Assembly: GCA_002331565.1 (NCBI GenBank)
Contig: DCZC01000098.1
Coordinates: forward strand, 1-14,477
Length of the DNA: 14,477 nt
Direction: 5' to 3'
Source of the DNA: Gemmatimonas sp. UBA2094
GTDB lineage: Bacteria > Gemmatimonadota > Gemmatimonadetes > Gemmatimonadales > Gemmatimonadaceae
Shown: one piece after another, positions 6,853-14,477 of the stretch
Position numbering within the stretch: the first letter of the stretch is position 1
How the letters are laid out: every line of letters begins with the position of its first letter
Program-made: the position numbers and the translations under genes
Notes under the pieces: generated by a model
Seen by the model: only the letters and a program-made list of their open reading frames with translations
Database searches by the model: none
What the model was told of the DNA's origin: nothing

Positions 6853-7656
6853 TCAGTGCGCGGCGTGCGTGAGCCCCACGCGTTCGATGAACTGTTCCCG
6901 CGTTTCGTCGCTCGCGATGACGCCGTCGCGCAGCACCACCACGCGACGCGCGTGGGCGGCGATGTCGGGCTCGTGCGTGACCATCACCACGGTCTGCCCC
7001 TGCTGCGCGAGCTCTTCGAACACGCGCATGATCTCCTCGGACGTCGTGGAATCGAGGTTGCCAGTGGGTTCGTCGGCGAGCAAAATGGACGGTCGGTTCA
7101 CCAGCGCCCGCGCAATAGCGACACGCTGACGCTGGCCACCGGAGAGTTCGTTGGGACGATGGTGCATGCGCTCACCGAGCTGCACGCGCTCGAGGGCCTC
7201 CGTGGCCCGTTTCTTCCGCTCGTCGGCCGAGACACCGGCGTACACGAGCGGGAGCTCCACGTTCTGCAGCGCCGAGGCGCGGGGCAGCAGGTTGAATGTC
7301 TGGAAGACGAACCCGATCTCCCGGTTGCGCACCCGCGCCAGCTGGTCGTCGCTCATTTCGCTCACCAGCTGGCCGCTGAGCCAGTACTCACCGGCGTTGG
7401 GGGTATCGAGGCAACCGATGAGGTTCATGAGCGTGGACTTCCCGGAGCCCGACGGTCCCATGATGGCCACGTACTCGTTGCGACGGATGGCGAGATCGAC
7501 ACCACGCAGGGCACGCACGATTTCGCCGCCCATGTCGTACTGACGCGTGAGCTGACGGGTGACGATCACCCAGTCCTTGCTGGGCGCGGCGCCTTGGGTG
7601 GTCGTGACCACCGCACGCTCCGCCGTGGTGCTCAGCCCGATGTCGGGCGTGCTCAC
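6853..7656 (-). CDS. ABC transporter ATP-binding protein, MacB/LolD type
   Basis: This 267-residue cytoplasmic ATPase is expected to energise the FtsX-type permeases encoded just downstream. All nucleotide-binding motifs are intact: Walker [10 protein letters not shown] (67-75), Q-loop Gln119 in [10 protein letters not shown], signature [15 protein letters not shown] (171-185), Walker B ILLADEP with catalytic Glu196, D-loop GNLDS, and the switch His228 in MVTHEPD. The [24 protein letters not shown] stretch (118-141) and the [12 protein letters not shown] stretch (199-210) are characteristic of the MacB/LolD subfamily. About 28 poorly conserved residues precede the usual start of the domain. 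The GTG start overlaps the adaptor stop by four bases (GTGA), and GGAG lies 8 bases upstream of it, so translation is probably coupled. It is the only ATPase gene in the operon although four permease genes follow, so it is probably shared by both permease pairs. Confidence 0.95.
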   Translation of the reverse strand: MSTPDIGLSTTAERAVVTTTQGAAPSKDWVIVTRQLTRQYDMGGEIVRALRGVDLAIRRNEYVAIMGPSGSGKSTLMNLIGCLDTPNAGEYWLSGQLVSEMSDDQLARVRNREIGFVFQTFNLLPRASALQNVELPLVYAGVSADERKKRATEALERVQLGERMHHRPNELSGGQRQRVAIARALVNRPSILLADEPTGNLDSTTSEEIMRVFEELAQQGQTVVMVTHEPDIAAHARRVVVLRDGVIASDETREQFIERVGLTHAAH

Positions 7657-8933
7657 GACTTCTTCTCCGCCGGTTTCTTGTCGGCCACGGCTTCCTTCAC
7701 GAGCGCGCCGTCCTTGAGCTCGCGGATGGCCTGATAGGTGCCGGCGACAATCTTCTCACCCGCCTTGAGGCCGTCGAGTACTTCGAAGTGCCGCTCACCG
7801 GCGATACCGACCTTCACCGGGCGGAAGCTCACCTTGTTGTCAGCCCCCACGATGAACACGCCTTCCACATCACGCTTGCCGACCTGCTTCGTGGGCTGAC
7901 GGCCCACGGTCACGGCCGAGTCGCCGCTGGGCAGATCTTCGTTCTCACGCACGGTGAGTGCGATGATGGGAATGCTCAGCACCTTCGAGCGCTTTGCCGT
8001 GACGATCTTGGCGGTGGCCGAGAAATCGGGTCGCGTCTCCGTCGGCGGATTCACGAGCTGCACCCGCACTTCGTAGTCGATGGCCTGATCGCCAGACGCG
8101 GCGGTCGTGGCGGTCTTGTTCACGGAGCTGTTCGAGATTTCCACCACCTTGCCCACGAACGCGGTGTCGGGGAAGGCGTCGATCTGAATGAGCGCCGAGT
8201 CGCCCACGGTGATGCGCGCGACGTCGGTCTCGTCGACCTTGACCTTGGTCTCCAGCACGCTCATGTCGCTGATGGTGAGCAGGGTGGCGGCGTCCTTGTT
8301 GAGCGTACCCATGATGGCGGTTTCGCCCTCTTCCACGTTGAGGCGAGTGACCTTGCCGCTCATGGGCGCCGTGATCGTGGTGCGGCTCAACGCCTGGCGG
8401 GCGTCTCGCACCGAGGCCTGCGCCTGCTCGACCGAATAGTTGGCCGCCTCGGCCAGTGCCTTGTTCACTTCCGCCTGCGTGCGCAGCTGCTCGAGCTGCT
8501 CTTCGCTGACCAGGGCGGGCGACTGCTTCTGGATGGAGAGCGAGCGTTCGTAGTTGCGCTGGGCCTGGATGAGGTTGGCCTTCGCCTGCGCCGCCTGGGC
8601 CCGCGTCGACGCGAGGCTCGCCTCGGCGCGCTGCAGGGCGGCCGTGGCCTGCTCGGGGTCGATCTGGAGGAGCAGCTGGCCCCTGGTCACCATCTCGCCT
8701 TCCTTCACGACGAGGCGTACGATCTTGCCCGTGACGTCGGCCGACACGTCGACCTTCGTGCGCGGCTGGATCTGCCCGCTCGCCGTGACGGAGGCCACGA
8801 GATCACGGGCTTCCACACCTTCGATGCGGACCTCGGTCGGCTTCGTCTTGTTCCTGTTGGCGGCGACCACCGCAAGCGCGATCACGCCGACGAGGACGCC
8901 GCCACCGATGATGTATTTGGCTTTCGTGTTCAT
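7653..8933 (-). CDS. Periplasmic adaptor (membrane fusion) protein, MacA/HlyD family
   Basis: This 426-residue adaptor bridges the inner-membrane transporter and the outer-membrane channel. It has a short cytoplasmic N-terminus (MNTKAK), a membrane anchor at about 8-25, a first lipoyl half-motif at about 62-92, an alpha-helical coiled-coil hairpin at about 95-183 rich in Ala/Gln/Glu, the second lipoyl half at about 187-222 ([19 protein letters not shown]), a beta-barrel domain at about 225-315, and a membrane-proximal domain to about 411. The C-terminal tail is lysine-rich (KKPAEKKS). There is no lipobox, so it is anchored by the transmembrane helix, as MacA is. The ATG at 8933 follows the TolC-like gene by 12 bases, with only a modest AGAG as ribosome-binding site. 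Gene order next to a MacB/LolD-type ATPase and FtsX permeases supports MacA-like rather than RND-type function. Confidence 0.93.
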   Translation of the reverse strand: MNTKAKYIIGGGVLVGVIALAVVAANRNKTKPTEVRIEGVEARDLVASVTASGQIQPRTKVDVSADVTGKIVRLVVKEGEMVTRGQLLLQIDPEQATAALQRAEASLASTRAQAAQAKANLIQAQRNYERSLSIQKQSPALVSEEQLEQLRTQAEVNKALAEAANYSVEQAQASVRDARQALSRTTITAPMSGKVTRLNVEEGETAIMGTLNKDAATLLTISDMSVLETKVKVDETDVARITVGDSALIQIDAFPDTAFVGKVVEISNSSVNKTATTAASGDQAIDYEVRVQLVNPPTETRPDFSATAKIVTAKRSKVLSIPIIALTVRENEDLPSGDSAVTVGRQPTKQVGKRDVEGVFIVGADNKVSFRPVKVGIAGERHFEVLDGLKAGEKIVAGTYQAIRELKDGALVKEAVADKKPAEKKS

Positions 8934-8945
8934 GTGTGGGCTCTG

Positions 8946-10454
8946 TTAGCGAAGCGGACGGCCGACGGCGTTCTCGAGCGCCGCGAAGGCGCGCTGCACG
9001 TCGTAGACGGCGGTGATGCGATCGGTCTCGGCGCGCTCATAGTCACCGCGCGCCTGCACCAGATCGACGATACTGATGGCCCCCACCCGATAGCGCTCCT
9101 GCGCCAGCGAGAGCGCCGTGCGCGCCGTGCGCACGTTCTGTTCCTGCAGGGTCACGGTCTGCTGTGCGGTGTTGAGTTGCAGCCATGCGGCGGTGACGTC
9201 GGCGGTGACGCGCAGGTCCTGCGTGCGCGTGTTGTTCTCGGCGTTGCGGCGCTGCACGGCGGCCTGCTCGATCTGCTGTTCCCGCCGGAACCCGTTGAAG
9301 ATCGGCAGCGAGAGGCTGGCCGACACGCTGTACGGATTGCGCGTGAAGTCGAACGGGTACTTGCCCTGCGAATCGCGGATCGCCTGCTCCTGCGCCGGCG
9401 TGAAGCTGATGCCTTCGCAAACGGCGAGGATGTTGGCGAGCTGCAGGCGGGCGCGGACTTCCTCGGTCCGGATACACGAGGCGCGCGAGTTCAGCGTGCT
9501 GGTGCGCGACTGGTCGATGAGCAGCTGCGTGTTGGTAAAGCGGTTCGTGAAGGCGGAGACACCGGCCTGCAGGGAGAGCGAAGGGTAGTAGCCGCTTCTG
9601 GCCGAGGAGAGCTGGCGGCGGGCCGTTTCCTCGCGCTGCTTGAGCGCGCCGAGGGCCGGATTCGCGCGCTTGGCCATATCGAGCACGCCCTGAAGTTCGA
9701 GCGCCGGCGGGGCAGGAAGGTTCGGATCGAGCGTGGTCCCCGCGACCGGCGGCATGCCGATCTGCTGGAAGAGCCGCACGATTTCCACCTGGGCCGTGTT
9801 CTTGGCGCGCAGCGACGCGACGCGCTGCTGGCCATCGGCCACTTCGGCGCGCTGCACGTCGAGTTGCGTACCGGAGCCCACCTGCAGGCGCGCGCGGGCG
9901 AGTTGCAACTGCGCGGTGGTGGTGGCGAGCAGGGTATCCTGCAGGTTGGCGTTGGCCTGAGCCTGCAGCGCGGTGAGGTACTGCGTGATGACGTTGTTGC
10001 GAACGTTCACCTCGGCCGCGGCGATGTCGGACTCCACCGCTTCCTGCTCGGACTTCACGGCGCGGCGATCATTGAGCGCGCCCATTGAAAGATTGAGGTT
10101 GGCGGATGCGCTGGCGTCGGTCGAAAGCTGGTCGTTGGTGGAACCGAAGCCCTGACCCTGGAAGAACGTTTGGCGCCCTTCGCGATAGCCGCCACCGAAG
10201 CTGCTGTTGACATTGGGCAGGAAGGCGCCGTTCGCCGCGCGGACGTTCGCAGCCGCCGTGCGGCGCGCGTTCACGGAGTTGGCGAGCGCGGGATTGTTGC
10301 GGCGGGCCAGCGTCAGGGCGTCGGTGAGCGTCAGGACGTTCCCCTGCGCGGCCGATGGCGTCTGGGCGACGAGTGCCGCGGGGGCGACGACCCCACCGGC
10401 ACAGCCGATCGCGACCGCGAACGCGAGCACGTGAAGTCTCACGGGAATTGTCAT
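8946..10454 (-). CDS. TolC-like outer membrane efflux protein
   Basis: This 502-residue outer-membrane factor gives the pump its exit duct. It has a signal peptide with a hydrophobic core at about 7-28 and probable cleavage after LVA (residue 30). Two OEP repeats follow: the first begins LTLTDALTLARRNNPAL at about 41, the second with LDMAKRANPALGALKQREE near the middle. Each has the long heptad-like helices of the periplasmic tunnel, and the last one ends RYRVGAISIVDLVQARGDYERAETD before a short tail. The loop between the two beta-strands of the second repeat is long and holds Cys327 and Cys346, likely a surface disulfide. Cys18 falls in the signal peptide but AIGC is a poor lipobox, so lipid anchoring is doubtful. 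The ATG at 10454 has no clear ribosome-binding site. It is the first gene of the export operon proper; the gap to the gene upstream is 106 bases. Confidence 0.93.
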   Translation of the reverse strand: MTIPVRLHVLAFAVAIGCAGGVVAPAALVAQTPSAAQGNVLTLTDALTLARRNNPALANSVNARRTAAANVRAANGAFLPNVNSSFGGGYREGRQTFFQGQGFGSTNDQLSTDASASANLNLSMGALNDRRAVKSEQEAVESDIAAAEVNVRNNVITQYLTALQAQANANLQDTLLATTTAQLQLARARLQVGSGTQLDVQRAEVADGQQRVASLRAKNTAQVEIVRLFQQIGMPPVAGTTLDPNLPAPPALELQGVLDMAKRANPALGALKQREETARRQLSSARSGYYPSLSLQAGVSAFTNRFTNTQLLIDQSRTSTLNSRASCIRTEEVRARLQLANILAVCEGISFTPAQEQAIRDSQGKYPFDFTRNPYSVSASLSLPIFNGFRREQQIEQAAVQRRNAENNTRTQDLRVTADVTAAWLQLNTAQQTVTLQEQNVRTARTALSLAQERYRVGAISIVDLVQARGDYERAETDRITAVYDVQRAFAALENAVGRPLR

Positions 10455-10560
10455 GGCGTTGGTACGAAGGAGAGAAATGAGGCCTGGGGGGCGTACGGGC
10501 CTCGTCCGGAAATGGTTTCAAGGTCGGCCGGAATCGTCATCCGGCTGTCAGCCCGGTGCG
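10455..10560. other. Gap between the secreted-protein gene and the TolC-like gene with two inverted repeats
   Basis: This 106-base stretch has no open gene. It holds two short inverted repeats: GCCGGA (10527-10532) with TCCGGC (10540-10545) around 7 bases, and GAGGCC (10479-10484) with GGCCTC (10498-10503) around 13 bases. Between them a minus-strand TTGAAA (10521-10516) resembles a -35 box, but no acceptable -10 lies 16-18 bases downstream. It may contain a weak terminator, an operator or a leader structure for the efflux operon; the sequence does not decide which. Confidence 0.3.
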
Positions 10561-11301
10561 TCATCGCGGGACATCGTCGCGCACGGCCTCGAGACTGCGC
10601 GAGGGGATACTGAGGCGCAGCAGGAGGCCGTCGCCGTCGGCCCACACCATGCGGGCCTCGCCGTTGGCGGTCACGATGCGGTAGCGCCGGGCCGTTCGCC
10701 TCGCGCCGGCGATCACCACGACGTCACGTTCCGCCTCGAGGACAATGCGTACTGCCCCCTGCGCGTTGGCCGTGGGCGTCAGCGAGGGCAAGGTCACGCC
10801 GGCGCCTTCGACGAGTTGCCGCCGCAGCAGCAGTGCATACTGCACGATGCCGTCGTCTTCCACCACCACCGCGCCGGGTCGCAGCAAGTACTCCCGCGCG
10901 GATTCGCCGGTGATGCTTCGGGCAAGCGTGGCGAACCGCCCGCGCACGCGCTGCCCGCCGAGGCGGAGCGTCTCTTCGGCTCCGCGACGCGCTTCCACCG
11001 AAAAACGGACCGGGGTCCCCGCCGAGTCGGCCTCGAGGCGCATGGCCGTGCGCGTGTCGCCCACGGCCGATTCGGCCCGCACCTCGATGGTACCGCCATC
11101 GTTCGTACTGATCCGTTGTACGGAGAACTGCTCACGGCCGGCCCGTTGGCCATTCACCGTGATCGTGAAGCTTCCTTCGTCGAGCCGCACTGGTTGGGCG
11201 CCGCCTGTGAACAGGGGGACGGACGACATGGCGGTGAAAGCCATGCCCACCATGGCACTCCGAACTCCGGGGACGGGACGCGCAGCGGGGCGAGGCATCA
11301 C
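10561..11301 (-). CDS. Secreted protein of unknown function
   Basis: I do not recognise this protein of about 245 residues. It opens with an Arg/Pro-rich n-region (RPAARPVPGVRS) followed by a hydrophobic stretch AMVGMAFTAMSSVPLF and a likely signal-peptidase site after TGGA near residue 34, so it is probably exported to the periplasm. The mature part begins LDEGSFTITVNGQRAGREQF and continues with alternating short hydrophobic strands rich in Val, Arg and Gly, as expected of a beta-rich domain; no catalytic motif is visible. The opening resembles small exported beta-proteins of the DUF3108/DUF6134 sort, but that is an impression only. The frame begins with GTG at 11301 followed by ATG at 11298. 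The ATG is preferred because a -10-like hexamer lies 6 bases upstream and no ribosome-binding site is present, which would suit a leaderless message. ATG 11253 has a GGAG nearby but would remove the basic n-region. It faces the same way as the efflux operon and may belong to it. Confidence 0.72.
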   Translation of the reverse strand: MMPRPAARPVPGVRSAMVGMAFTAMSSVPLFTGGAQPVRLDEGSFTITVNGQRAGREQFSVQRISTNDGGTIEVRAESAVGDTRTAMRLEADSAGTPVRFSVEARRGAEETLRLGGQRVRGRFATLARSITGESAREYLLRPGAVVVEDDGIVQYALLLRRQLVEGAGVTLPSLTPTANAQGAVRIVLEAERDVVVIAGARRTARRYRIVTANGEARMVWADGDGLLLRLSIPSRSLEAVRDDVPR

Positions 11302-11304
11302 TAG

Positions 11305-11310
11305 AACATA
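11305..11310 (-). promoter_or_regulatory. Candidate -10 element (TATGTT) for the secreted-protein gene
   Basis: On the minus strand TATGTT lies 6 bases before the ATG at 11298. That spacing would place the transcription start at or next to the start codon, giving a leaderless message, and would explain the missing Shine-Dalgarno site. No convincing -35 is visible. Confidence 0.3.
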
Positions 11311-11352
11311 ACCAAGACCGCGTCCCCCTTCGCCTCCGGGAACACCAAAGGG

Positions 11353-11358
11353 TATTGT
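11353..11358 (+). promoter_or_regulatory. Candidate -10 element (TATTGT) for the sensor gene
   Basis: TATTGT lies 5 bases before the ATG at 11364, mirroring the arrangement on the other strand of this 62-base divergent gap. A weak -35-like TTCGCC lies at 11329-11334, 18 bases upstream. The predicted transcription start falls on or beside the ATG, again suggesting a leaderless transcript. Confidence 0.3.
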
Positions 11359-11363
11359 GGGGC

Positions 11364-14300
11364 ATGGATTCGCGCGCGGCTTTCCTTTCCCCTTCTGCCG
11401 GCCGGGTCGCCAACGCTGCCCGGTGGCCGACCGCGTGGGTGCTCAGCACCACGGTGGCCATGGTGGCGCTGGCTTGGTGGCAGCAGGAGCCCGGGTGGTG
11501 GCGGCTCGTTCCGGTTGTCGTTGGGACCATCGCCTCGGCGGGGTTCCTTCGCCGGGTGCCTCGCCCGCGCCCCTTTGCGGGGCTTGCCGTCGCCGCGCTC
11601 ATCGCGGCCTGCCTGACGGGGGCCAGCGAATCGGCGACCCTCGAAACGGCCCGGCGGGACTGGGCGTCGTGGTCGGCCGGAGAGCGGGAGGATCGGGCGC
11701 GCCGCGTGGCCGAGCGTGTCGAGAACATTGCCGTGATGCTCGGGCGCTCCGCAGACGCCGTCGTTCAGGACACCGGGCAGCTGTCCGCGATTCTTGCCCG
11801 ACGGGAGGTCGTGTTGTCGCCACCATTGGCGGCGAATATCGAGTCGGCGATGCTCGTGTTCCGCGGAGGCATGCTGGTGGCGCGCGCCGGCCAGATGCAT
11901 ACGCCCGTGAGCCCCGGCGGCTCGAAAGTGATCGAAGTGGTTGCGGGGCCATTCCATACGGCTCTCGTCGCACGGCGTCGGTCCGCCGACCGTCTGGTCG
12001 AAGTCGTGAGCGTGGCGCTCGTCGCCTCGGCTCCGCCGGCTGACCGCTTCACTCGCAACATGCTACAGGCCATGCCCGGTGGCATCGACATCGCGCACAC
12101 GAGGGTCGAACCGCTGGACGTGCCGTCGACGGCACAAGACGAAACGACGGTCACCGTTGGCGCCGGAAACAATGGCTTTGCCCGCGTGGTGGCACTGGCG
12201 TATTCGGAGGGGGAGCGGACCCTCGCGTTGCGGGAGCGTGCTCGCCTGCGCAGCATCGCGGCGCTGTGCGTGGCGCTCTGCTGCTTCGTGGTCGTGGCGT
12301 GGCGGCGTCCTGCCGGCGATCTCCAGCGCGTCGGCGCCGGCGCGGTCGCCCTCGTAGCCGTCGCACTCGCCCCGCTGCCAGCCCTGTCGAACGTGTCGAG
12401 TCTGTTCGATCCACGAAGCTACTTCTACGCGATGGGCGGACCGCTCACGTCGACGGTGGCTGGGTTCCTGTTGACCACGACCGTGCTGTTCACGGTTCTC
12501 CTGTTTGTGAACCGGGGGCCTTCGCGCCGACGTTCTCGCGTCGTCGCCGTGTTCGTCGTACTGGCTGGGGCGGCGAGTGGCCCGTTCCTGTTGCGTGACC
12601 TCGCGCGCGGTATTTCGCTGCCACCGACCGGCGCTGGTTTTGTGCTGTGGGCGTCCTGGCAGTTGGCCATTGCGCTGGCCGGTGCGGCGCTCCTGCTCGC
12701 CATTGCATCGGTGGGGCGGGCAGCCATTGCGAGCCATCGGGGGGTACCGGCCCGCTGGCCCGTTGCGCTTTCGTTGGCGAGCGCTGGCCTGGCACCCGTC
12801 CTGCTCACGGGGGCGGGGATCTGGTCACTCTGGTACCTGATTCCGTGGAGCGCGGCAATCGGTTTGACGGCGCTCATGCGCCGCGGCTTACCGCACGTGC
12901 TGACGGTCGCCGTCGTTGCCGGGGCCGGCGCGTCCACGCTCACGTGGGAAGCGACGGTCCGCGCACGGACGGCGCTCGCTGAACACGATACGCGCAACAT
13001 CGGCTCCAGCGATCGAGATGCCCAGCGCTTGCTCGAGCGCTTCGCGATCGGTTTGCGTGACGATACCGAGCGCGTGCGGACCAGCGAGGCCTTGTTGCAG
13101 CGATTTGCCGCGAGCGAGCTCGCTCGGGCGGGGTACGCGGCCCGGCTCGCACGCTGGGTCCCGCAAGCGATGGACGCACCCGTCTCGGCGATCGATCTCA
13201 CACCGGTCGCCGATTCACTGAACGCGCAGGCGTACGTCGCATCGATAGCCCACGATAGCGGGACCGTCGAGTTTCGCGAGGTCCGTGATGGTATCCGTCG
13301 GATTCTCCTCGCGGCGGTTCCCGAGGCCGACGGCAGTGTCACGACCGTCGCGCTGCCACCGCGCACCAGCCTGTTGCCGGCCGATCCGTTTTCGACGTTC
13401 CTCGGACTGACCAGTGATTCGTGGCGTGAACCGCCGTACCGGTTGTCGCTCAGCGCGGCCATCCTCGGGGATGTGCCGGGTAACAGGCTGACTTGGCGAC
13501 GGCTTGGCAACGCGTTGCATGGAGATGGTGTCGCCGGTGATGGCAGCACTCTCAATCGCATCCACGCGGAAGTCGACCTCGGTGGGCTCGATGTGCTGCT
13601 GCCGCGTGGGGCCCTGCTTGTCATGCTCGATGTGTGCTTCGTGCTTCTCCTCTGGGGCAGTAGCGCGGTCGTCGACGGCTCGCTCGGGCGATGGATCGCC
13701 ATACGGCGGGCACGATGGTCACGCTCGTATCGGTTGCAGCTTTCGGCGGCCATGCTCGGGTTCTTCATCGCACCGGCCTCGATCTTCGCGTTGTGGGCCT
13801 GGTACCGTTTGCAGGGCGACGATCGAGCTACCCGGGAATTGCTGGTACGTGAGACGCTGCGTGTCGCTGCGGCGGAACAGGAACGACGCCCGCTGGGGGC
13901 GGCCCCTTCGAGTACAGGAGCGCCGCTCTTTCTCTACAACGATGGCGTGCTGCGCGAGGCGAGCAACCCGCTGCTCGAAGCGTTGGCGCCGCTCGGTCGC
14001 CTGCTCCCCGTCGAGTTCAGCGACGAGGAGTTGGAGAACGACGATACGTTCGTGTCGCGCCGAATGTCGGTTGGACGCGTACGGGCGCTGGTGGGATTCC
14101 GGCTGCTGTCACGGCCTGGTGCGGTGAACCGGCCGGGTGCAACCATTGGAGTGCTTTCCACGCCGGCGCGTGGTAACGAGTTTGCGCTCGACGATCGCCG
14201 CGAGGATCTCGGCATTCTCGTGCTGTTCGCCACCATGCTTGGCGCACTGGCGGCCATCTGGTCGAGTGGTATCGCCGCGCGCGCTTTGGCCCGTCCCGTC

Positions 14301-14477
14301 GGCGCGCTGCGCGAGGCGGCGCTCGACATCGCGGCAGGACGCCCGGCGCCCACACTGGGAACGGCGCCCGCCACCGAGTTCGCGCCGGTGTATCAGGCGT
14401 TCACGCGCATGGCCGACGATCTGCAGACCAGCCGTTCGGCGCTCGAGGCAGCCCAGCGCCGCACCGAGGCGGTCCTG
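11364..14477 (+). CDS. Large multi-span membrane sensor with HAMP domain, probable histidine kinase, 3' end outside the window
   Basis: From ATG 11364 the frame stays open for 1038 codons to the edge of the window. Spans are visible at about 22-39, 44-62, 70-88, then a block of about eight at 297-530, then about 750-771, 792-814 and 951-972. Arg-rich turns such as FLRRVPRPR (61-69) and WIAIRRARWSRSYR (778-791) fall on the cytoplasmic side, which gives a consistent topology with three extracytoplasmic regions (about 89-293, 531-748, 815-950). After the last span ARPVGALREAALDIAAGR begins a HAMP linker (973 to about 1025) that runs into a signalling helix (SRSALEAAQRRTEAVL). In this position a PAS and a histidine-kinase core normally follow, as in NtrY-like sensors, but they are not visible; a diguanylate cyclase or chemoreceptor output cannot be excluded. 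It is divergent from the secreted-protein/efflux genes. No upstream in-frame ATG fits better; a TTG lies at 11355. Confidence 0.82.
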   Translation, partial: MDSRAAFLSPSAGRVANAARWPTAWVLSTTVAMVALAWWQQEPGWWRLVPVVVGTIASAGFLRRVPRPRPFAGLAVAALIAACLTGASESATLETARRDWASWSAGEREDRARRVAERVENIAVMLGRSADAVVQDTGQLSAILARREVVLSPPLAANIESAMLVFRGGMLVARAGQMHTPVSPGGSKVIEVVAGPFHTALVARRRSADRLVEVVSVALVASAPPADRFTRNMLQAMPGGIDIAHTRVEPLDVPSTAQDETTVTVGAGNNGFARVVALAYSEGERTLALRERARLRSIAALCVALCCFVVVAWRRPAGDLQRVGAGAVALVAVALAPLPALSNVSSLFDPRSYFYAMGGPLTSTVAGFLLTTTVLFTVLLFVNRGPSRRRSRVVAVFVVLAGAASGPFLLRDLARGISLPPTGAGFVLWASWQLAIALAGAALLLAIASVGRAAIASHRGVPARWPVALSLASAGLAPVLLTGAGIWSLWYLIPWSAAIGLTALMRRGLPHVLTVAVVAGAGASTLTWEATVRARTALAEHDTRNIGSSDRDAQRLLERFAIGLRDDTERVRTSEALLQRFAASELARAGYAARLARWVPQAMDAPVSAIDLTPVADSLNAQAYVASIAHDSGTVEFREVRDGIRRILLAAVPEADGSVTTVALPPRTSLLPADPFSTFLGLTSDSWREPPYRLSLSAAILGDVPGNRLTWRRLGNALHGDGVAGDGSTLNRIHAEVDLGGLDVLLPRGALLVMLDVCFVLLLWGSSAVVDGSLGRWIAIRRARWSRSYRLQLSAAMLGFFIAPASIFALWAWYRLQGDDRATRELLVRETLRVAAAEQERRPLGAAPSSTGAPLFLYNDGVLREASNPLLEALAPLGRLLPVEFSDEELENDDTFVSRRMSVGRVRALVGFRLLSRPGAVNRPGATIGVLSTPARGNEFALDDRREDLGILVLFATMLGALAAIWSSGIAARALARPVGALREAALDIAAGRPAPTLGTAPATEFAPVYQAFTRMADDLQTSRSALEAAQRRTEAVL

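Noticed and set aside
6856..7734. A 292-codon open frame on the plus strand
   Set aside because: It is antisense to the ATPase gene, where every nucleotide-binding motif is intact.
7788..10088. A 766-codon open frame on the plus strand
   Set aside because: It lies entirely opposite the adaptor and TolC-like genes, whose domains are clear. The translation is rich in Arg, His, Gly and Leu without domain structure, as expected of the reverse strand of high-GC coding DNA.
10467..10472. Lipoprotein lipobox at Cys18 of the TolC-like protein (position approximate in feature terms; the codon is inside 10454-8946)
   Set aside because: The residues before Cys18 are AIG, a poor lipobox, and a good type I cleavage site (LVA followed by QT) lies farther on at residue 30.
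10493..10521. A minus-strand promoter for the TolC-like gene with TTGAAA as -35
   Set aside because: The hexamers at 17 or 18 bases spacing (CCGTAC, CGTACG) have only one or two matches to TATAAT, so this is not supported as a promoter.
12425..13768. A 447-codon open frame on the minus strand
   Set aside because: It is opposite the sensor reading frame, which is open over its whole visible length with consistent membrane topology. The minus frame is Ser/Arg/Ala/Thr-rich and featureless.
1..14477. CRISPR arrays, tRNA or rRNA genes, insertion sequences, attachment sites, prophage genes
   Set aside because: I saw no regularly spaced repeats, no RNA-gene signatures, no transposase or integrase-like protein and no terminal repeats in the window.

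Overview
The window is GC-rich DNA from an anoxygenic phototroph. The left edge carries the end of a bacteriochlorophyll/photosynthesis gene cluster: the C-terminal part of the magnesium chelatase subunit BchD, then the photosynthetic-complex assembly protein PuhE. The rest looks like ordinary chromosomal background: a multi-permease MacB-like efflux operon and a very large membrane sensor. A photosynthesis cluster set in this kind of background fits a phototrophic Gemmatimonadota bacterium (Gemmatimonas phototrophica or a relative), whose photosynthesis genes are thought to have come from purple bacteria. The lineage is inferred from gene content and style, not from a marker gene.

Layout. 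(1) 1-1598, plus strand: bchD (5' end outside the window) and puhE, joined by an ATGA overlap. (2) 1599-1737: a short convergent gap with a GC-rich hairpin. (3) 10454-1738, minus strand: a compact export operon in the order TolC-like outer-membrane factor, MacA/HlyD-like adaptor, MacB/LolD-type ATPase, then four FtsX/MacB-type permeases arranged A-B-A-B. Most junctions are overlapping, abutting or 12-26 bases apart. The exception is 55 bases between the ATPase and the first permease, where an 11-bp perfect hairpin with a T-tract lies over the permease start codon. (4) 11301-10561, minus strand: a small secreted protein of unknown function, probably first in the same transcription direction. 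(5) 11302-11363: a 62-base divergent gap with a TAnnnT hexamer 5-6 bases upstream of each start. (6) 11364 to the right edge, plus strand: an uninterrupted reading frame of 1038 codons for a membrane sensor with about 14 membrane segments, three extracytoplasmic regions and a HAMP domain at the end of the visible part. Its output domain lies beyond the window.

How the genes work together. BchD works with BchI and BchH to insert Mg into protoporphyrin IX, and PuhE helps assemble photosynthetic complexes. The efflux genes together encode a tripartite pump: ATPase and permease in the inner membrane, adaptor across the periplasm, TolC-like channel in the outer membrane. One ATPase gene serving two A/B permease pairs suggests two alternative heterodimeric transporters sharing the same ATPase, adaptor and exit duct. 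The substrate cannot be read from the sequence. The points most worth a second look are the hairpin over the permease start, the A-B-A-B duplication with a cysteine pair conserved only in the B type, the large sensor, and the bchD-puhE pairing at what looks like the edge of the photosynthesis cluster.
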